Below the pieces are notes generated by a model. That model was not told the DNA's origin. It ran no database searches and saw nothing but the letters and a program-made list of their open reading frames with translations. The translations under genes were made by a program, and so were the position numbers. Below are positions 43,601-52,211 of a stretch of DNA of 64,000 nucleotides, in pieces (the stretch's first letter is position 1; each line of letters starts with the position of its first letter). This DNA comes from Antarcticimicrobium sp033791545 (GTDB lineage: Bacteria; Pseudomonadota; Alphaproteobacteria; Rhodobacterales; Rhodobacteraceae), in contig JASJGL010000159.1 in NCBI GenBank assembly GCA_033791545.1, positions 1 through 64,000 on the forward strand. The letters are read 5' to 3'.

Positions 43601-44314
43601 TCAGCAATGCTCGGGCATGGGATAGCCCTTGAGCTGCAGAAACAGGCTTTCTTCCTCGTTATTGCGGAAAAAAGGCACCGATTTTGGCGGCTCGATGTGA
43701 TGCGCCCGTGCCGCGACCTCGGCCAGAACCACCTCGGTGATAAAGGGCAGGTCGAATTTGCGCGCCTCTTTCAGCGGGATCCACTGCAGATGCGAGAGCT
43801 CGTCGCAGGCATCGGTGAAATCGTCCAGATCGTTTTGGATCGCGCCGGCATCAACAAGGAAAAACCGCGCATCGAACCGACGTGGCCGCCCCGGCGGTGT
43901 GAGGGCGCGGAACACGAATTGCAGCGCCTCGGCCGAGGGGATGTATCCGGTCCGTGCAAAGCTTTGCCAGTCGGCGGGGGCGTCGCCCGGCCAGACACCG
44001 GGCTTGCCCAGCACAAGGCCGGTTTCTTCCCACAACTCGCGCACGGCAGCAGCAGAGAGGGCGTTTTGCATCCCCTTTGGCGCGTTGTCTTCCAACCGGT
44101 CGCGGCAGACCTTGGGCAATGGCGTGGCCAGCGGGATATGGGCATCGCCGGGATCGACAGCACCACCGGGAAACACGAACTTGTTGGGCATAAAGGCGGC
44201 CTTTGCGCCGCGCTGGCCCATCAGGATGGCGGGATTGTCCATCCGGTCGCGCAGCACGATCACCGTGGCGGCGTTGCGCACAGCGGTCTTGTCCTGTGGT
44301 GTGGTCGTCGTCAT
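43601..44314 (-). CDS. Nudix hydrolase, NUDT19-like with split Nudix box
   Basis: The 237-aa product has FVFPGGAVDPGDAHIPL (about 46-62) separated by about 30 residues from AAVRELWEETGLVLG (about 89-103). The Nudix box is therefore interrupted by an insertion, as in the NUDT19/CoA-diphosphatase-like branch, while the REL.EETG metal-binding core is intact. The likely substrate is a nucleoside diphosphate derivative, possibly a CoA ester. The start at 44314 follows GGAGGGG. It lies 32 bases beyond the DUF983 gene, likely one operon. Confidence 0.88.
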   Translation of the reverse strand: MTTTTPQDKTAVRNAATVIVLRDRMDNPAILMGQRGAKAAFMPNKFVFPGGAVDPGDAHIPLATPLPKVCRDRLEDNAPKGMQNALSAAAVRELWEETGLVLGKPGVWPGDAPADWQSFARTGYIPSAEALQFVFRALTPPGRPRRFDARFFLVDAGAIQNDLDDFTDACDELSHLQWIPLKEARKFDLPFITEVVLAEVAARAHHIEPPKSVPFFRNNEEESLFLQLKGYPMPEHC

Positions 44315-44346
44315 GTCCCCTCCGTTTTCTCGCGCCTTCAGATCGC

Positions 44347-44745
44347 TCAGTCGGATCCGCCGAACCCGTTCATCCGCCGCGCCCACTGAAAGGCGACAAC
44401 CGCGCCCTTCAGCCGAGGCAGAAGATAAAGCGACAGCCCCAGACAACCAACCGCAAAGATCGTGAACAATACAAATGGATCGGGGCGAAATACCTCGAAT
44501 ACGATCAGCAACAGTGGCGCCATCAGGTGGCCGACGATCAGGATCGTCAGATAGGCCGGGCCATCATCGGCGCGGTGGTGGTGCAAGTCCTCGTCGCAGA
44601 CCGAGCAGTTGTCGTTCACCTTGAGGAAGTTGTGCAGCACCTCGCCCTCGCCGCAACTGGGGCATTTGCGCCGAAATCCCCGAAACAGCGCGGGCCAAAG
44701 CGGACGGTCGGTTTCGATACTTGCTGAGATGGTTTGATCGGTCAT
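44347..44745 (-). CDS. DUF983 membrane protein
   Basis: The 132-aa product has a zinc-ribbon-like N-terminal part (RKCPSCGEGEVLHNFLKVNDNCSVCDEDLHHHRADDGPAY) and two membrane helices (about 72-115, YLTILIVGHLMAPLLLIVFEVF and FVLFTIFAVGCLGLSLYLLPRL). This matches DUF983, whose function is unknown. I start at the ATG at 44745; the upstream extension in frame is not family-like. Confidence 0.9.
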   Translation of the reverse strand: MTDQTISASIETDRPLWPALFRGFRRKCPSCGEGEVLHNFLKVNDNCSVCDEDLHHHRADDGPAYLTILIVGHLMAPLLLIVFEVFRPDPFVLFTIFAVGCLGLSLYLLPRLKGAVVAFQWARRMNGFGGSD

Positions 44746-44954
44746 GGAACTCTCTCGCTGATTGCCTCCAATCTGGGGGCTGCAGATGTAAAGGGAAAGG
44801 GGGGCAGGCGATCTTGCGTCCCGATGTCGCAAAGGATGTCGCAGATTTGGCCCGAAAATAAAATGATGAATTTTGCGACGGACTTTGCGCGGTGCGGCGT
44901 TTGAAGGATATGAACGGCGGCAAAGGGCCGTCGCGCATCAAAAGGAACGCAGAT

Positions 44955-45575
44955 ATGAAACATCGTCATTTCATCGCAGGACTGGTTCTCTCGGCAGGCG
45001 TGCTGGGCACTGGCGCGGTTCTCGCGCAGGGTCAGGGGCAAATGCCCGGACCGATGGGGGGGATGGGCATGCATCAGCGCCCGACCTTTGAAGAACTGGA
45101 TGTCGACAAGGACGGCACCGTCACCTCGGCCGAGATGATGGCCCATGCTCAGGGCCGGTTCGATGCCATCGACACCGATGGCGACGGCAAGGTGAGCCTG
45201 GAAGAGATGCAGGAACAGGCGCGCAAGCGGGCCGATGACATGGCCGCAAAGATGCTGTCGCGGATGGATCAGAACGGCGATGGTGCCGTGACATTCGACG
45301 AGATGCCCGGCCAGCGCCGCGAAAGCCGTATGGAACAGATGTTCTCCCGCGCTGACGCCGACGACAACGGTGGTCTCAGCAAAGAGGAATTCGATCGTGC
45401 CCATGCCCGCATGGGCCGGGATATGGACCGCAAGGGGGATCGTATGGGCCGGGACATGGATCGCAAGGGCGACCGTAAGGGCGACCGCATGGGGGACCAC
45501 AAACGGATGCATGAGCACCGGATGGGTGGTGACTGCGATGGCCCTGCGCGCCCGCAGAAAATGGACGACAACTGA
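44955..45575 (+). CDS. Exported protein with four EF-hand calcium-binding loops
   Basis: The 206-aa product has a Sec signal peptide (1-25, ending LAQ). Four canonical 12-residue EF loops follow at 49-60 (DVDKDGTVTSAE), 73-84 (DTDGDGKVSLEE), 105-116 (DQNGDGAVTFDE) and 134-145 (DADDNGGLSKEE), each with Glu at position 12. A basic repetitive tail MGRDMDRKGDR (twice, encoded at 45411-45476) ends in HKRMHEHRMGG. The start follows AAAGGAACGC. Its stop is 5 bases before the ECF sigma gene. It is likely a periplasmic calcium-responsive protein; its partner is unknown. Confidence 0.88.
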   Translation: MKHRHFIAGLVLSAGVLGTGAVLAQGQGQMPGPMGGMGMHQRPTFEELDVDKDGTVTSAEMMAHAQGRFDAIDTDGDGKVSLEEMQEQARKRADDMAAKMLSRMDQNGDGAVTFDEMPGQRRESRMEQMFSRADADDNGGLSKEEFDRAHARMGRDMDRKGDRMGRDMDRKGDRKGDRMGDHKRMHEHRMGGDCDGPARPQKMDDN

Positions 45576-45580
45576 GTCTG

Positions 45581-46246
45581 ATGGCCCGGATCGGGACCAT
45601 ATCCGGGCCAAAGGGCGTGCGCGGCAGTTTTGCCGCGCCGCCCGACGGTCGCAACCTGCCGCAGGAGGGCGGGGATGCGTCCCTGTCCGATGATGCGCTG
45701 CTCGCCTTGTTCGCCAATGGCGACGAGCAGGCGGCGCGGCAACTGACTGCCCGCCTCGGGCCACGAACTCTTGCGGTTGCCCGACGTGTGCTGGGCGATC
45801 ACGACGAGGCCGAGGATGTGGCGCAGGAGGCGATGATGCGGCTTTGGCGCATGGCGCCGGACTGGCAACCGGGGCAGGCGCAGGTCTCGACCTGGCTGTA
45901 TCGGGTGACGCTGAACCTGTGTCTTGATCGCAAGCGGCGCGGCAAGCGGGTTGGAGCGCTGCGGCTGGACGACGTGCCAGATCCGCCAGATCCGGGCCGT
46001 ACTGCGCCCGAGCGGATGCAGGACGGGGCGCGATCGGATGCGTTGCAGAGCGCGCTGATGACCTTGCCCGAGCGGCAGCGTCAGGCAGTGGTTCTGCGCC
46101 ATATCGAAGAACTTTCGAACCCCGAAATCGCGGGGATTATGGAGATCAGCGTCGAGGCGGTCGAAAGTCTGACCGCCCGCGGCAAACGGACACTGGCAGC
46201 GGCTTTGGCCGGGCGACGGGAAGAACTGGGGTATAGCGATGGCTGA
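45581..46246 (+). CDS. ECF-family RNA polymerase sigma factor
   Basis: The 221-aa product has sigma region 2 (about 38-105, DALLALFANGDEQAARQLTARLG...DHDEAEDVAQEAMMRLWRMAP...VSTWLYRVTLNLCLDRKRR) and region 4 (about 140-205, LQSALMTLPERQRQAVVLRHIEELSNPEIAGIMEISVEAVESLTARGKRTL). The first about 35 residues are not part of the fold; the start at 45581 has no strong ribosome binding site and is probably coupled to the EF-hand stop 5 bases upstream. It overlaps the next gene by 8 bases. Confidence 0.93.
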   Translation: MARIGTISGPKGVRGSFAAPPDGRNLPQEGGDASLSDDALLALFANGDEQAARQLTARLGPRTLAVARRVLGDHDEAEDVAQEAMMRLWRMAPDWQPGQAQVSTWLYRVTLNLCLDRKRRGKRVGALRLDDVPDPPDPGRTAPERMQDGARSDALQSALMTLPERQRQAVVLRHIEELSNPEIAGIMEISVEAVESLTARGKRTLAAALAGRREELGYSDG

Positions 46247-46634
46247 GAACGACATCAAAGACGCCTTTCTCGAGGCGCATTTCGCGGCGGCACGACGTGT
46301 GGATGCCGGGATGTCTTTGGCGCTGGAGGCGCGGATGCTTTCCGATGCCGCCCGGGTGCAAGCCCAGCAGGTGCCGGTGATGCGTCCCGCAACTGAACCG
46401 CTGCGCCGGGGTCTGTTCGCTGCCGTAGCCGGATTGGGAAAGCAATTCATGCGGGTGCTGGGCGGCTGGCCGGCGCTGGGCGGGCTGGTGGCAGCCTCTG
46501 CCGCCGGGGTCTGGATCGGTGTTGCGCCGCCGGATTTCCTGCCCGACCCGGTCGGGCTGATGGTGCAATACGACACCGAGGTGAACATGTTGGATAGCTA
46601 TGCATTGTCCTCGGTACTGCCGGAGGAAGGGTAA
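46239..46634 (+). CDS. Candidate membrane anti-sigma factor
   Basis: The 131-aa product has a cytoplasmic N-terminal segment (AENDIKDAFLEAHFAAARRVDAGMSLALEARMLSDA), one membrane segment (about 76-95, WPALGGLVAASAAGVWIGVA), and a short periplasmic tail ending DSYALSSVLPEEG. It lacks the zinc HxxxCxxC motif of ZAS proteins. The assignment rests on topology, the 8-base overlap with the ECF gene, and the sensor-like gene behind it, as in CnrY of the CnrYXH type. The sequence alone does not prove it. Confidence 0.65.
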   Translation: MAENDIKDAFLEAHFAAARRVDAGMSLALEARMLSDAARVQAQQVPVMRPATEPLRRGLFAAVAGLGKQFMRVLGGWPALGGLVAASAAGVWIGVAPPDFLPDPVGLMVQYDTEVNMLDSYALSSVLPEEG

Positions 46635-46635
46635 G

Positions 46636-47121
46636 ATGACCGTAGAAACTGATCGCAAACCGCCTCGGATGCGCCCGTGGGTGCGGGTTCTGTTGGGGGT
46701 GTCTCTGGCGCTGAACCTTGCTGTGGCGGGGCTGGCCGTGGGGGCCGCGATCCGCTTTGGTGGGCCGGAAAAGATGCGCGGGCCGCAGCCGCTGGGGGCG
46801 ATCCTGTATCGCGAACTGCCGCGGCAGGACCGAAGGGCCTTGCGCGATGACAATTTTGGCTCCCGCGCCGAGCGGACCGAGCGTCGGCGTGCGGATAACG
46901 CGGAACTGGATGCGGCGCTGCGCACGGTGCCATTCGAGCCAGAGCGCGTCGCGGCCTTTCTGGACGAACAGGCCCGTCGCCATTCCGAACTGGAGCAGGT
47001 GATGCGCAAGGCTTGGCTGCATCGGATCGAAGGCATGAGCGTGGCCGAGCGCGAAGCCTATGCCGACCGGCTGGCCGAGGCGATGGCGCGCGACGACCAT
47101 GACCACAAGGACAAACCTTGA
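46636..47121 (+). CDS. Periplasmic heavy-metal-sensor-like (CnrX/CpxP-type) protein
   Basis: The 161-aa product has an N-terminal membrane anchor (about 16-40, VRVLLGVSLALNLAVAGLAVGAAI). A helical, Arg/Glu-rich periplasmic part follows: LYRELPRQDRRALRDDNFGSRAERTERRR, VPFEPERVAAFLDEQARRHSELEQVMRKAWL. The tail DDHDHKDKP has possible metal ligands. This fits the heavy-metal resistance (PF13801) group that includes CnrX and resembles CpxP/Spy. It starts one base past the anti-sigma candidate's stop (GGAGGAAGGG site upstream). Confidence 0.75.
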   Translation: MTVETDRKPPRMRPWVRVLLGVSLALNLAVAGLAVGAAIRFGGPEKMRGPQPLGAILYRELPRQDRRALRDDNFGSRAERTERRRADNAELDAALRTVPFEPERVAAFLDEQARRHSELEQVMRKAWLHRIEGMSVAEREAYADRLAEAMARDDHDHKDKP

Positions 47122-47149
47122 CTCGGCGGGGCGGGGCGGGCGCCCGGCC

Positions 47150-48577
47150 TCAGACCCGCGCCGGGGCGAGTGAAATCCGGTTGCGCCCGGCGTCTTTGGC
47201 CGCATAAAGCGCCCGGTCGGCCTGACGTATCAGCGCCGCTGCCGGCTCGTCCCCCAGCCCCGGACAGGGGCCAAACGCCAACCCGATGCTGAGCGTGACG
47301 GGCACCGGCGCGGAGAGGCCGGGACCGCGGATCGGGGTTCGCTCAAACCGCTGACAAAGCTGCGCGGCGCCCTGCGCTGCCGTTGCGCGTCCGGTGCAAG
47401 AGATCACGATCAGAAACTCATCCCCGCCATAACGCGCAATCATGGCATCGGTCGGCAGCGACTGTTGCAATCTACGCGCTGCCGCGATCAGCACCGCATC
47501 TCCGACCGGGTGGCCGTGGCGGTCATTGATCCCTTTGAAACGATCCAGATCGGCCAGCATCACGGCCAACATGCCGCCGCAATCCGTCGTCGCGCGCAAT
47601 GCCTCGCGCAGATGGGGCAGGGCGTGCCGGCGGTTATAAAGCCCGGTCAGCGGGTCGTGCAGCGCCGCGCGCATCCCGTCCTGCACAGTGCTGTGCAATT
47701 GCTCGGCGCGGGCCTTGCGCCGCAGTTGCGTCGCCAGCCGCAGTACCAGCTCCTCCGGGTCGAACCCCGGTGCGGTGACGTCATGGGCGCCACGATCAAG
47801 CGCCTCGGCGGCCAGCCGGGCGGCCTCTTCCGGTGGTATCCCTGCCGGTGGCACCGCGATCACCGCCATGTCGCGGGTGGACCCGCCCGCGCGCAGCCCG
47901 GCCAGCAGCGGCAGCGCATCGTTCGCCTCATCTGTGCGCAATTCGATCACCGCGGCGTCAGGGCAGGGCGAGATCGGGAAAGGCCCGCCCGTGTTGATGC
48001 GATGGCAGGTGATCCGGTGATGCGGCGCAAGGCGGCTCAGCGCGCTGCGCCAGCGATCTGCTGTTGCGGCTGTGGCGGTCAAAAGCGCGATCTGCGCGTG
48101 CGTTGCGCGATGGGCAAAGCCCGCCGCAGTCTCCGACAGACCGCTCAACGCGTTGGCCCCGGCAGCCCCGCCCGCTCCGGTAGTCAGGCACAGCCCCTCG
48201 GCGCTGTAACCGGTGCGGATCAGGCTGCGGATGCGGGCCTGCAGCAACCGGTCGTCCACCGGCGGGCAGAGCGCGTCGTCGATCCCCGCCGCCAGCGCCT
48301 TGAGCCGTGCGGCGCGGTCGTTCTGGGCGGTGAGCGCGATCATTGGAACCCGCCGCACCTCCGGCGCGCGGTGCAACTGCGCCCTGAGCCCCGGGGCATC
48401 GCCATCGGGCAGGGTCATCGCGGCCAGGATCAGATCGGGCTGCACCCGACGCGCCAGTACCAACGCATCGCAAAGCCGCGTTGCCATCACCACCCGGTAC
48501 CACGCGGCGCCGAGTTGCAACTCCAACATCAGGCGCCGGGTGGCATCGGCATCGGCAATCAGAATGGTTCCATGCAA
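47150..48577 (-). CDS. PleD-like diguanylate cyclase with degenerate receiver domains
   Basis: The 475-aa protein has two receiver-like domains (about 1-120 and 160-285) and a GGDEF domain (about 305-470) with intact ARYGGDEF (384-388) and DHDPLTGLYNRR-like HDPLTGLYNRRH. It should make c-di-GMP. In receiver 1 the acidic pair (Asp9, Asp11) is present, but the phosphoacceptor position is Ala53 (ILAAMTLP) and the conserved Lys is lost (CPPVDD). Receiver 2 has Glu in place of Asp (AVIELRTDE). The RxxD product-inhibition site before RYGGDEF is absent. The start is a TTG at 48577. Confidence 0.9.
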   Translation of the reverse strand: MHGTILIADADATRRLMLELQLGAAWYRVVMATRLCDALVLARRVQPDLILAAMTLPDGDAPGLRAQLHRAPEVRRVPMIALTAQNDRAARLKALAAGIDDALCPPVDDRLLQARIRSLIRTGYSAEGLCLTTGAGGAAGANALSGLSETAAGFAHRATHAQIALLTATAATADRWRSALSRLAPHHRITCHRINTGGPFPISPCPDAAVIELRTDEANDALPLLAGLRAGGSTRDMAVIAVPPAGIPPEEAARLAAEALDRGAHDVTAPGFDPEELVLRLATQLRRKARAEQLHSTVQDGMRAALHDPLTGLYNRRHALPHLREALRATTDCGGMLAVMLADLDRFKGINDRHGHPVGDAVLIAAARRLQQSLPTDAMIARYGGDEFLIVISCTGRATAAQGAAQLCQRFERTPIRGPGLSAPVPVTLSIGLAFGPCPGLGDEPAAALIRQADRALYAAKDAGRNRISLAPARV

Positions 48578-48702
48578 GGTCAGGCCGCCTCTTGTCCTGT
48601 CCCGCCGCTCGGTGCTCCGTTTGGGGGGCGGGGGAGTGTGGCAAAACTGTGGCCGAGCTTGGTTAACATCCGGTTTCGCAGGCTTCCCCCTGATCCCGGA
48701 AC

Positions 48703-48735
48703 AAAAAGGCCCGGCCCCACTTAAGGGGCCGGGCC
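48703..48735 (-). terminator. Terminator of the fad operon
   Basis: On the minus strand GGCCCGGCCCC, loop TTAAGT, GGGGCCGGGCC, then TTTTT. A perfect 11-base stem 25 bases past the fadB-like stop. Confidence 0.92.
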
Positions 48736-48759
48736 GGGGTCATGCGTGTTTGAAGACGA

Positions 48760-50964
48760 TCAGGCGGCGGTCTGCTTCTCCGGGCTGAAGCGGCCATAGA
48801 AGGACTGGCCCTTGTCTGCCATCTCGCGCAGCAACGGCGGGCAGGCGAAGCGTTCGCCATATTTCGCCGCCAACTGGTCGCAACGTTCGGCGGCATAGGG
48901 GGTGCCGATGATGTCGAGCCAGCTCAGCGGGCCACCCGACCAGGGGGCAAAGCCCCAGGCCAGGATCGCGCCCACGTCACCCTCGCGGATGTCCATCAGA
49001 ACACCCTCTTCCAGCGCCCGCACCGCTTCCAGCACTTGCGAGAACATCAGCCGTTCCTGCACCTCGATCAGGTCAGGCTGCTCCTCGGCCAGCGGATATT
49101 TCTCGGCCATGCCGGTCCAATAGCCGGTGCGCTTGCCCTTCTCGTCATAGTCAAAGAAGCCAGCCTTGGACTTGCGCCCCAGACGCCCCAGTTCCTCCAA
49201 CCAGAAGATCAGATCATCCGCCGGGCTGTCGGGATAGGCATCGCCCATCGCCGCCTTGGTCGCGCGCGCGATCTTGGCGCCCAGATCAATCGAGGTCTCG
49301 TCGTTGAGCTGCACAGGCCCCACCGGAAAGCCAAGCTGTTCGGCGGCATGATCGATCAGCGGCATGGCGACGCCCTCGGTGATCATCCGCAGACCTTCGT
49401 TGATATAGGGAATGATGCAGCGGTTGCAGTAGAAGAACCGCGCGTCGTTCACCACGATCGGCGTTTTGCGGATCTGGCGCACGTAATCTAGCGCCTTGGC
49501 CACGGCCCGGTCCCCGGTTTCCTTACCCTTGATGATCTCGACCAGCAGCATCTTCTCGACCGGCGAGAAGAAGTGGATGCCGATGAACTGCTCGGGCCGC
49601 TTGCTGGCCTTGGCCAGATCGGTGATCGGCAGGGTCGAGGTGTTGGAGGCAAAGATGCAATCCTCGGGAATGATCGCCTCGACCCGCTGGGTCATTTCGG
49701 CCTTGACCTTGGGGTCCTCGAACACGGCTTCGATGATCAGATCACAGCCCTTGAGGTGGTCCAGATCGGGGGTGGCGGTGATGCGGGCCAGCATCGCCTC
49801 TTTCTTCTCGGCCGTCACCTTGCCGCGCTTCATCCCCTTGTCGAGATAGGCCTCGGTATAGGATTTGCCCTTGTCGGCCGCCGCTTGGTCGCGGTCGATC
49901 AGCACGACCTCCATACCCGCCTGCGCCGAGACCAGCGCAATGCCCGCGCCCATCATGCCAGCACCGAGCACGCCCAGTTTCTTGACCCGCTGATCGGGAA
50001 TGTCCTTGGGCCGCACCGCGCCTTTCTCCAGCGCCTCCTTGTTCAGGAACAGCGATCGGATCATGGCCCCCGACGACGGGTTCATCAGCACATGGGTGAA
50101 CCAGCGCGCCTCGATCTTGAGCGCGGTATCGAAATCGACCAGCGCGCCCTCATAGACCGCCGACAGCAGTGCCTTGGGCGCGGGGAACGCGCCCTTGGTC
50201 TTGCCGTTGACCATGGCGTTGGCGCCGACAAAGGTCATGAAACCCGCCGGGTGATAGGGGGCGCCGCCGGGCATCTTGTAGCCCTTGGCATCCCACGGCT
50301 TGACGATATCGGCGTCCTTGGCACTCAGCACCCACGCTTTCGCGGCGGCGAGCGGATCGGCGACCACCTCGTCGATCAGCCCGGCGGATTTCGCCTTGGC
50401 CGGCTCCACCATCTTGCCTTCCAGCAGGAAGGGCGAGGCCGCCATCGCGCCCAGCTTGCGCGCCAGCCGTGTGGTGCCCCCGGCCCCGGGGAAGATACCG
50501 ATCAGGATTTCGGGCAGACCGATCCGCGCCTTGGGGTTGTCGGCGACAAAGATGCGATGGGTCGCCAGCGGCAGCTCCAGCCCGATCCCGGCTGCGGTGC
50601 CGGGCAGGGCGGCGGCGATCGGCTTGCCGCCCTTCTTGGTCTTGCGGTCCATGCCGGCCAGCTCGATCTTCCGCAACAGGGCGTGCATCTGCATGATGCC
50701 GTCGAACACACCGCGCGCCGGATCGTCGCCCGCGTCGTCCTTCATCTTGGCCAGCAGGTTAAGATCCATGCCACCGGCAAATGATCCCTCCTTGCCCGAG
50801 GTGATGACGATCCCCTTGATGGCATCATCGGCCAGCGCATCATCGATGCAGGCCTCCAGCTCGGCCAGCCCGTCGAAGGACATCACGTTCATCGACTTGC
50901 CCGGCACGTCCCAGGTGATGGTGGCGACGCCGTCTGCGTCTTGGGTCAGGGTAAATTCAGCCAT
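48760..50964 (-). CDS. Bifunctional enoyl-CoA hydratase / 3-hydroxyacyl-CoA dehydrogenase
   Basis: Multifunctional beta-oxidation enzyme of 734 aa, FadB/FadJ type. The crotonase domain is at about 1-190 (GIVITSGKEGSFAGGMDLNLL, GTAAGIGLELPLATHRIFV, GLPEILIGIFPGAGGTTRLARKLG with the two catalytic Glu). The NAD-binding dehydrogenase starts at about 315 (LGVLGAGMMGAGIALVSAQAGMEVVLIDRD), with SNTSTLPITDLA and HFFSPVEKM. The C-terminal 3HCDH domain includes GFPVGPVQLNDE. The ATG follows GGGAGACTGG, 24 bases past the thiolase stop. A terminator follows. Confidence 0.95.
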   Translation of the reverse strand: MAEFTLTQDADGVATITWDVPGKSMNVMSFDGLAELEACIDDALADDAIKGIVITSGKEGSFAGGMDLNLLAKMKDDAGDDPARGVFDGIMQMHALLRKIELAGMDRKTKKGGKPIAAALPGTAAGIGLELPLATHRIFVADNPKARIGLPEILIGIFPGAGGTTRLARKLGAMAASPFLLEGKMVEPAKAKSAGLIDEVVADPLAAAKAWVLSAKDADIVKPWDAKGYKMPGGAPYHPAGFMTFVGANAMVNGKTKGAFPAPKALLSAVYEGALVDFDTALKIEARWFTHVLMNPSSGAMIRSLFLNKEALEKGAVRPKDIPDQRVKKLGVLGAGMMGAGIALVSAQAGMEVVLIDRDQAAADKGKSYTEAYLDKGMKRGKVTAEKKEAMLARITATPDLDHLKGCDLIIEAVFEDPKVKAEMTQRVEAIIPEDCIFASNTSTLPITDLAKASKRPEQFIGIHFFSPVEKMLLVEIIKGKETGDRAVAKALDYVRQIRKTPIVVNDARFFYCNRCIIPYINEGLRMITEGVAMPLIDHAAEQLGFPVGPVQLNDETSIDLGAKIARATKAAMGDAYPDSPADDLIFWLEELGRLGRKSKAGFFDYDEKGKRTGYWTGMAEKYPLAEEQPDLIEVQERLMFSQVLEAVRALEEGVLMDIREGDVGAILAWGFAPWSGGPLSWLDIIGTPYAAERCDQLAAKYGERFACPPLLREMADKGQSFYGRFSPEKQTAA

Positions 50965-50988
50965 ATTTCCAGTCTCCCGTTCCGTCGC

Positions 50989-52200
50989 TTACACGCGCTC
51001 GATGATGGTGGCCGCGCCCATGCCCGACGCGATACAAAGGGTGGCAAGACCCACCTGCTTGTCCTGACGCTCCAATTCATCCAGCACGGTGCCGATGATC
51101 ATCGCGCCGGTGGCCCCCAGCGGGTGGCCATAGGCGATGGCGCCGCCGCCGACATTGACCTTGGAGGCGTCCACGTCAAACGCCTGCATGAAGCGCAGTA
51201 CGACGGCGGCAAAGGCCTCGTTGACCTCGAACAGGTCGATGTCGCCGATCTCCATGCCGTTGTCCTTGAGGATCTTCTCGGTCACCGGCACCGGGCCGGT
51301 CAGCATGATGGTGGGATCGGTGCCGATCTTGGCGGTGGCCTTGATCCGGGCGCGGGGCTTGAGCCCGTATTTCTCGCCGAATTCCTTGTTGCCGATCAGC
51401 ACGGCGGCAGAGCCATCGACGATGCCGCTGGAATTGCCCGCGTGGTGCACGTGGTTGATCTTTTCCATATGCGGGTATTTCAGCAGTGCGATCTTGTCGA
51501 ACCCCGGCATCTGCTCGCCCATCATCTGGAACGACGGGTTGAGCGCACCCAGCGTCTGCATGCTGGTTTCCGGGCGCATGTATTCGTCCCGATCCAGAAT
51601 CGCCAAGCCGTTCTGGTCGCGCACCGTGATCACCGATTTGGCAAAGCGGTCCTCGTCCCAGGCGACCTTGGCGCGGCGCTGGCTTTCTACCGCCAGCGCA
51701 TCCACATCCGCGCGGCTAAAGCCATATTCGGTGGCGATGATGTCCGCCGAAATGCCCTGCGGCACGAAATAGCTGTCCATCGCCAGCGTCGGGTCCACCG
51801 CGATGGCGGCGCCGTCGCTGCCCATGGCGACGCGGCCCATCATTTCCACACCACCGGCGATATAGGCCTCGCCGGCACCGCCCTTGATCTGGTTGGCGGC
51901 AAGGTTCACCGCCTCCATTCCGCTGGCGCAGAACCGGTTGATCGCCAGCCCGGGGATCGATTCATCAAGATCCGAGGCCAGAACGGCCGAGCGCGCGAGG
52001 CAGCCGCCCTGTTCCATCACCTGGGTGACATTGCCCCAGATCACGTCCTCGACAGCGTGGCCGTCGAGATTGTTGCGCTCCTTGAGGGCGTTCAGCGTCA
52101 GCGCGGACAGCCGCAACGAGGTCACCTCGTGCAGGGCGCCGTCCTTGCGGCCCTTGCCGCGCGGGGTGCGCAGCGCGTCATAAATATATGCATCTGTCAT
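50989..52200 (-). CDS. Acetyl-CoA C-acyltransferase (thiolase)
   Basis: Last step of beta-oxidation, or acetoacetyl-CoA thiolase. The 403-aa enzyme shows the nucleophile motif NRFCASGMEAVNLAANQIKGG (Cys about 91), NVGGGAIAYGHPLGATGA (His) and the C-terminal CIASGMGAATIIE (second Cys). Its place between GST and FadB-like genes in the fad operon supports a role in fatty-acid degradation. The ATG at 52200 follows AAGGAGACGACCC, 11 bases past the GST stop. Confidence 0.95.
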   Translation of the reverse strand: MTDAYIYDALRTPRGKGRKDGALHEVTSLRLSALTLNALKERNNLDGHAVEDVIWGNVTQVMEQGGCLARSAVLASDLDESIPGLAINRFCASGMEAVNLAANQIKGGAGEAYIAGGVEMMGRVAMGSDGAAIAVDPTLAMDSYFVPQGISADIIATEYGFSRADVDALAVESQRRAKVAWDEDRFAKSVITVRDQNGLAILDRDEYMRPETSMQTLGALNPSFQMMGEQMPGFDKIALLKYPHMEKINHVHHAGNSSGIVDGSAAVLIGNKEFGEKYGLKPRARIKATAKIGTDPTIMLTGPVPVTEKILKDNGMEIGDIDLFEVNEAFAAVVLRFMQAFDVDASKVNVGGGAIAYGHPLGATGAMIIGTVLDELERQDKQVGLATLCIASGMGAATIIERV

Positions 52201-52211
52201 GGGTCGTCTCC

